From: an uncultured Mailhella sp.
GTDB lineage: Bacteria > Desulfobacterota > Desulfovibrionia > Desulfovibrionales > Desulfovibrionaceae
Direction: 5' to 3'
Assembly: GCA_905192935.1 (NCBI GenBank)
Contig: CAJJMX010000119.1
Span: forward strand, 1 to 5,611
DNA length: 5,611 bases
Shown: positions 5,450 to 5,611 of the stretch, one piece after another
How the letters are laid out: each line of letters begins with the position of its first letter
Numbering within the stretch: the stretch's first letter is position 1
Notes under the pieces: model-generated
What the model was told of the DNA's origin: nothing
Database searches by the model: none
The model's input: the letters and a program-made list of their open reading frames with translations, nothing else
Program-made: the position numbers and the translations under genes

Positions 5450-5463
5450 GCTCCTAAAGGAGC
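5450..5463. repeat. Hairpin H4 over the tnpA stop codon
   Basis: GCTCC (5450-5454) pairs with GGAGC (5459-5463) around loop TAAA. It covers the tnpA stop codon (minus strand TAG, 5456-5454) and shares the form of the other array hairpins. In tnpA mRNA it would read GCUCCUUUAGGAGC, placing structure right at the end of translation. Confidence 0.6.
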
Positions 5464-5611
5464 TTTCCCTGCTTTGGACTGAACGGATCCGTATATTCTT
5501 TGCACGTCCTCTTATCGAGCATAATATCTTCTCTATCCTGCTCCCGTATATATTTTCTGATTGTTGCTTCGTTCAAACCTACTGTGCTGACGTAATATCC
5601 CACGCTCCAGA
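5454..5611 (-). CDS. tnpA: IS200/IS605-family Y1 transposase TnpA, C-terminal part (cut by window edge)
   Basis: Reading leftward from the window edge, 51 codons end at TAG (5456-5454). The visible sequence carries GYYVSTVGLNEATIRKYIREQ, the hallmark C-terminal helix of IS200-like TnpA. Y20 of the fragment is the probable catalytic tyrosine, corresponding to Y127 of IS608 TnpA, and the Y-x3-Q arrangement (Y20, Q24) is kept. The family enzyme excises and inserts single-stranded DNA, joining to it through this tyrosine. The HUH metal-binding motif is N-terminal and outside the window, so intactness cannot be judged. The tail (KEYTDPFSPKQGKLL) is of family length; placing the tyrosine near residue 127 implies a whole protein of about 155-160 residues. 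Codon use is less GC-biased than the host genes. The structured right end follows directly. Confidence 0.88.
   Translation of the reverse strand, partial: WSVGYYVSTVGLNEATIRKYIREQDREDIMLDKRTCKEYTDPFSPKQGKLL

Larger units (their letters stand above)
5306..5611 (-). mobile_element. Right-end portion of an IS200/IS605-family element
   Basis: The right side of the window holds the end of a Y1 transposase gene reading leftward, followed by about 150 bases of hairpin-rich DNA that would be the element's right end. Elements of this family lack terminal inverted repeats and are recognised through subterminal hairpins. The left limit is placed at the outermost hairpin (5308-5326) and is approximate; no target tetra- or pentanucleotide can be assigned without an empty-site comparison. 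The tnpA part is visibly richer in A+T than the host genes, which fits horizontal acquisition. No tnpB follows tnpA on this side. The left end, and any partner gene there, lie beyond the window. Confidence 0.7.

Noticed and set aside
5306..5465. CRISPR array
   Set aside because: The repeated hairpins differ in sequence and spacing and there are no identical direct repeats of 24-40 bases, so it is not a CRISPR.

Overview
The window looks like chromosomal DNA from a GC-rich anaerobic bacterium, most likely a Desulfovibrio-like member of the Desulfovibrionaceae. This is inferred from overall protein character (ion-pumping membrane pyrophosphatase, NikR, FolE2, PutP), a strong C/G third-position bias and compact gene spacing. 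No rRNA or other taxonomic marker is present, so the lineage is only a suggestion.

Layout, left to right. (1) Positions 1-174 are the last 57 codons of a membrane-bound ion-translocating pyrophosphatase (hppA), followed by two hairpins, the second a strong intrinsic terminator. (2) Positions 450-1622 encode a 12-helix MFS transporter of unknown substrate. (3) Positions 1752-3034 hold a two-gene unit: the nickel-responsive repressor NikR and the type IB GTP cyclohydrolase FolE2. They overlap by four bases (ATGA), sit behind a plausible sigma70 promoter, and end at a probable terminator. (4) Positions 3035-3448 form an unusually long leader before a sodium/proline symporter (putP, best start GTG at 3449). 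The leader holds a strong Shine-Dalgarno plus ATG opening a 28-codon ORF in a different frame, and a 9-bp hairpin. (5) putP ends at 4981 and a 13-bp-stem terminator follows. (6) Positions 5054-5611 are accessory DNA: about 250 bases without a convincing gene, then the 3' end of an IS200/IS605-type Y1 transposase (tnpA, minus strand, cut by the window edge). Next to tnpA lies a dense array of small hairpins and two interlocking inverted repeats that can form a pseudoknot.

The functional links visible are the tight coupling of a nickel sensor to a metal-dependent pterin/folate enzyme, and possible leader control of proline uptake. The most unusual structure is the pseudoknot-capable hairpin cluster beside tnpA. 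It has no adjacent tnpB and may be a complex transposon right end or a structured RNA. No new defence system or other clearly new multi-gene system could be supported.
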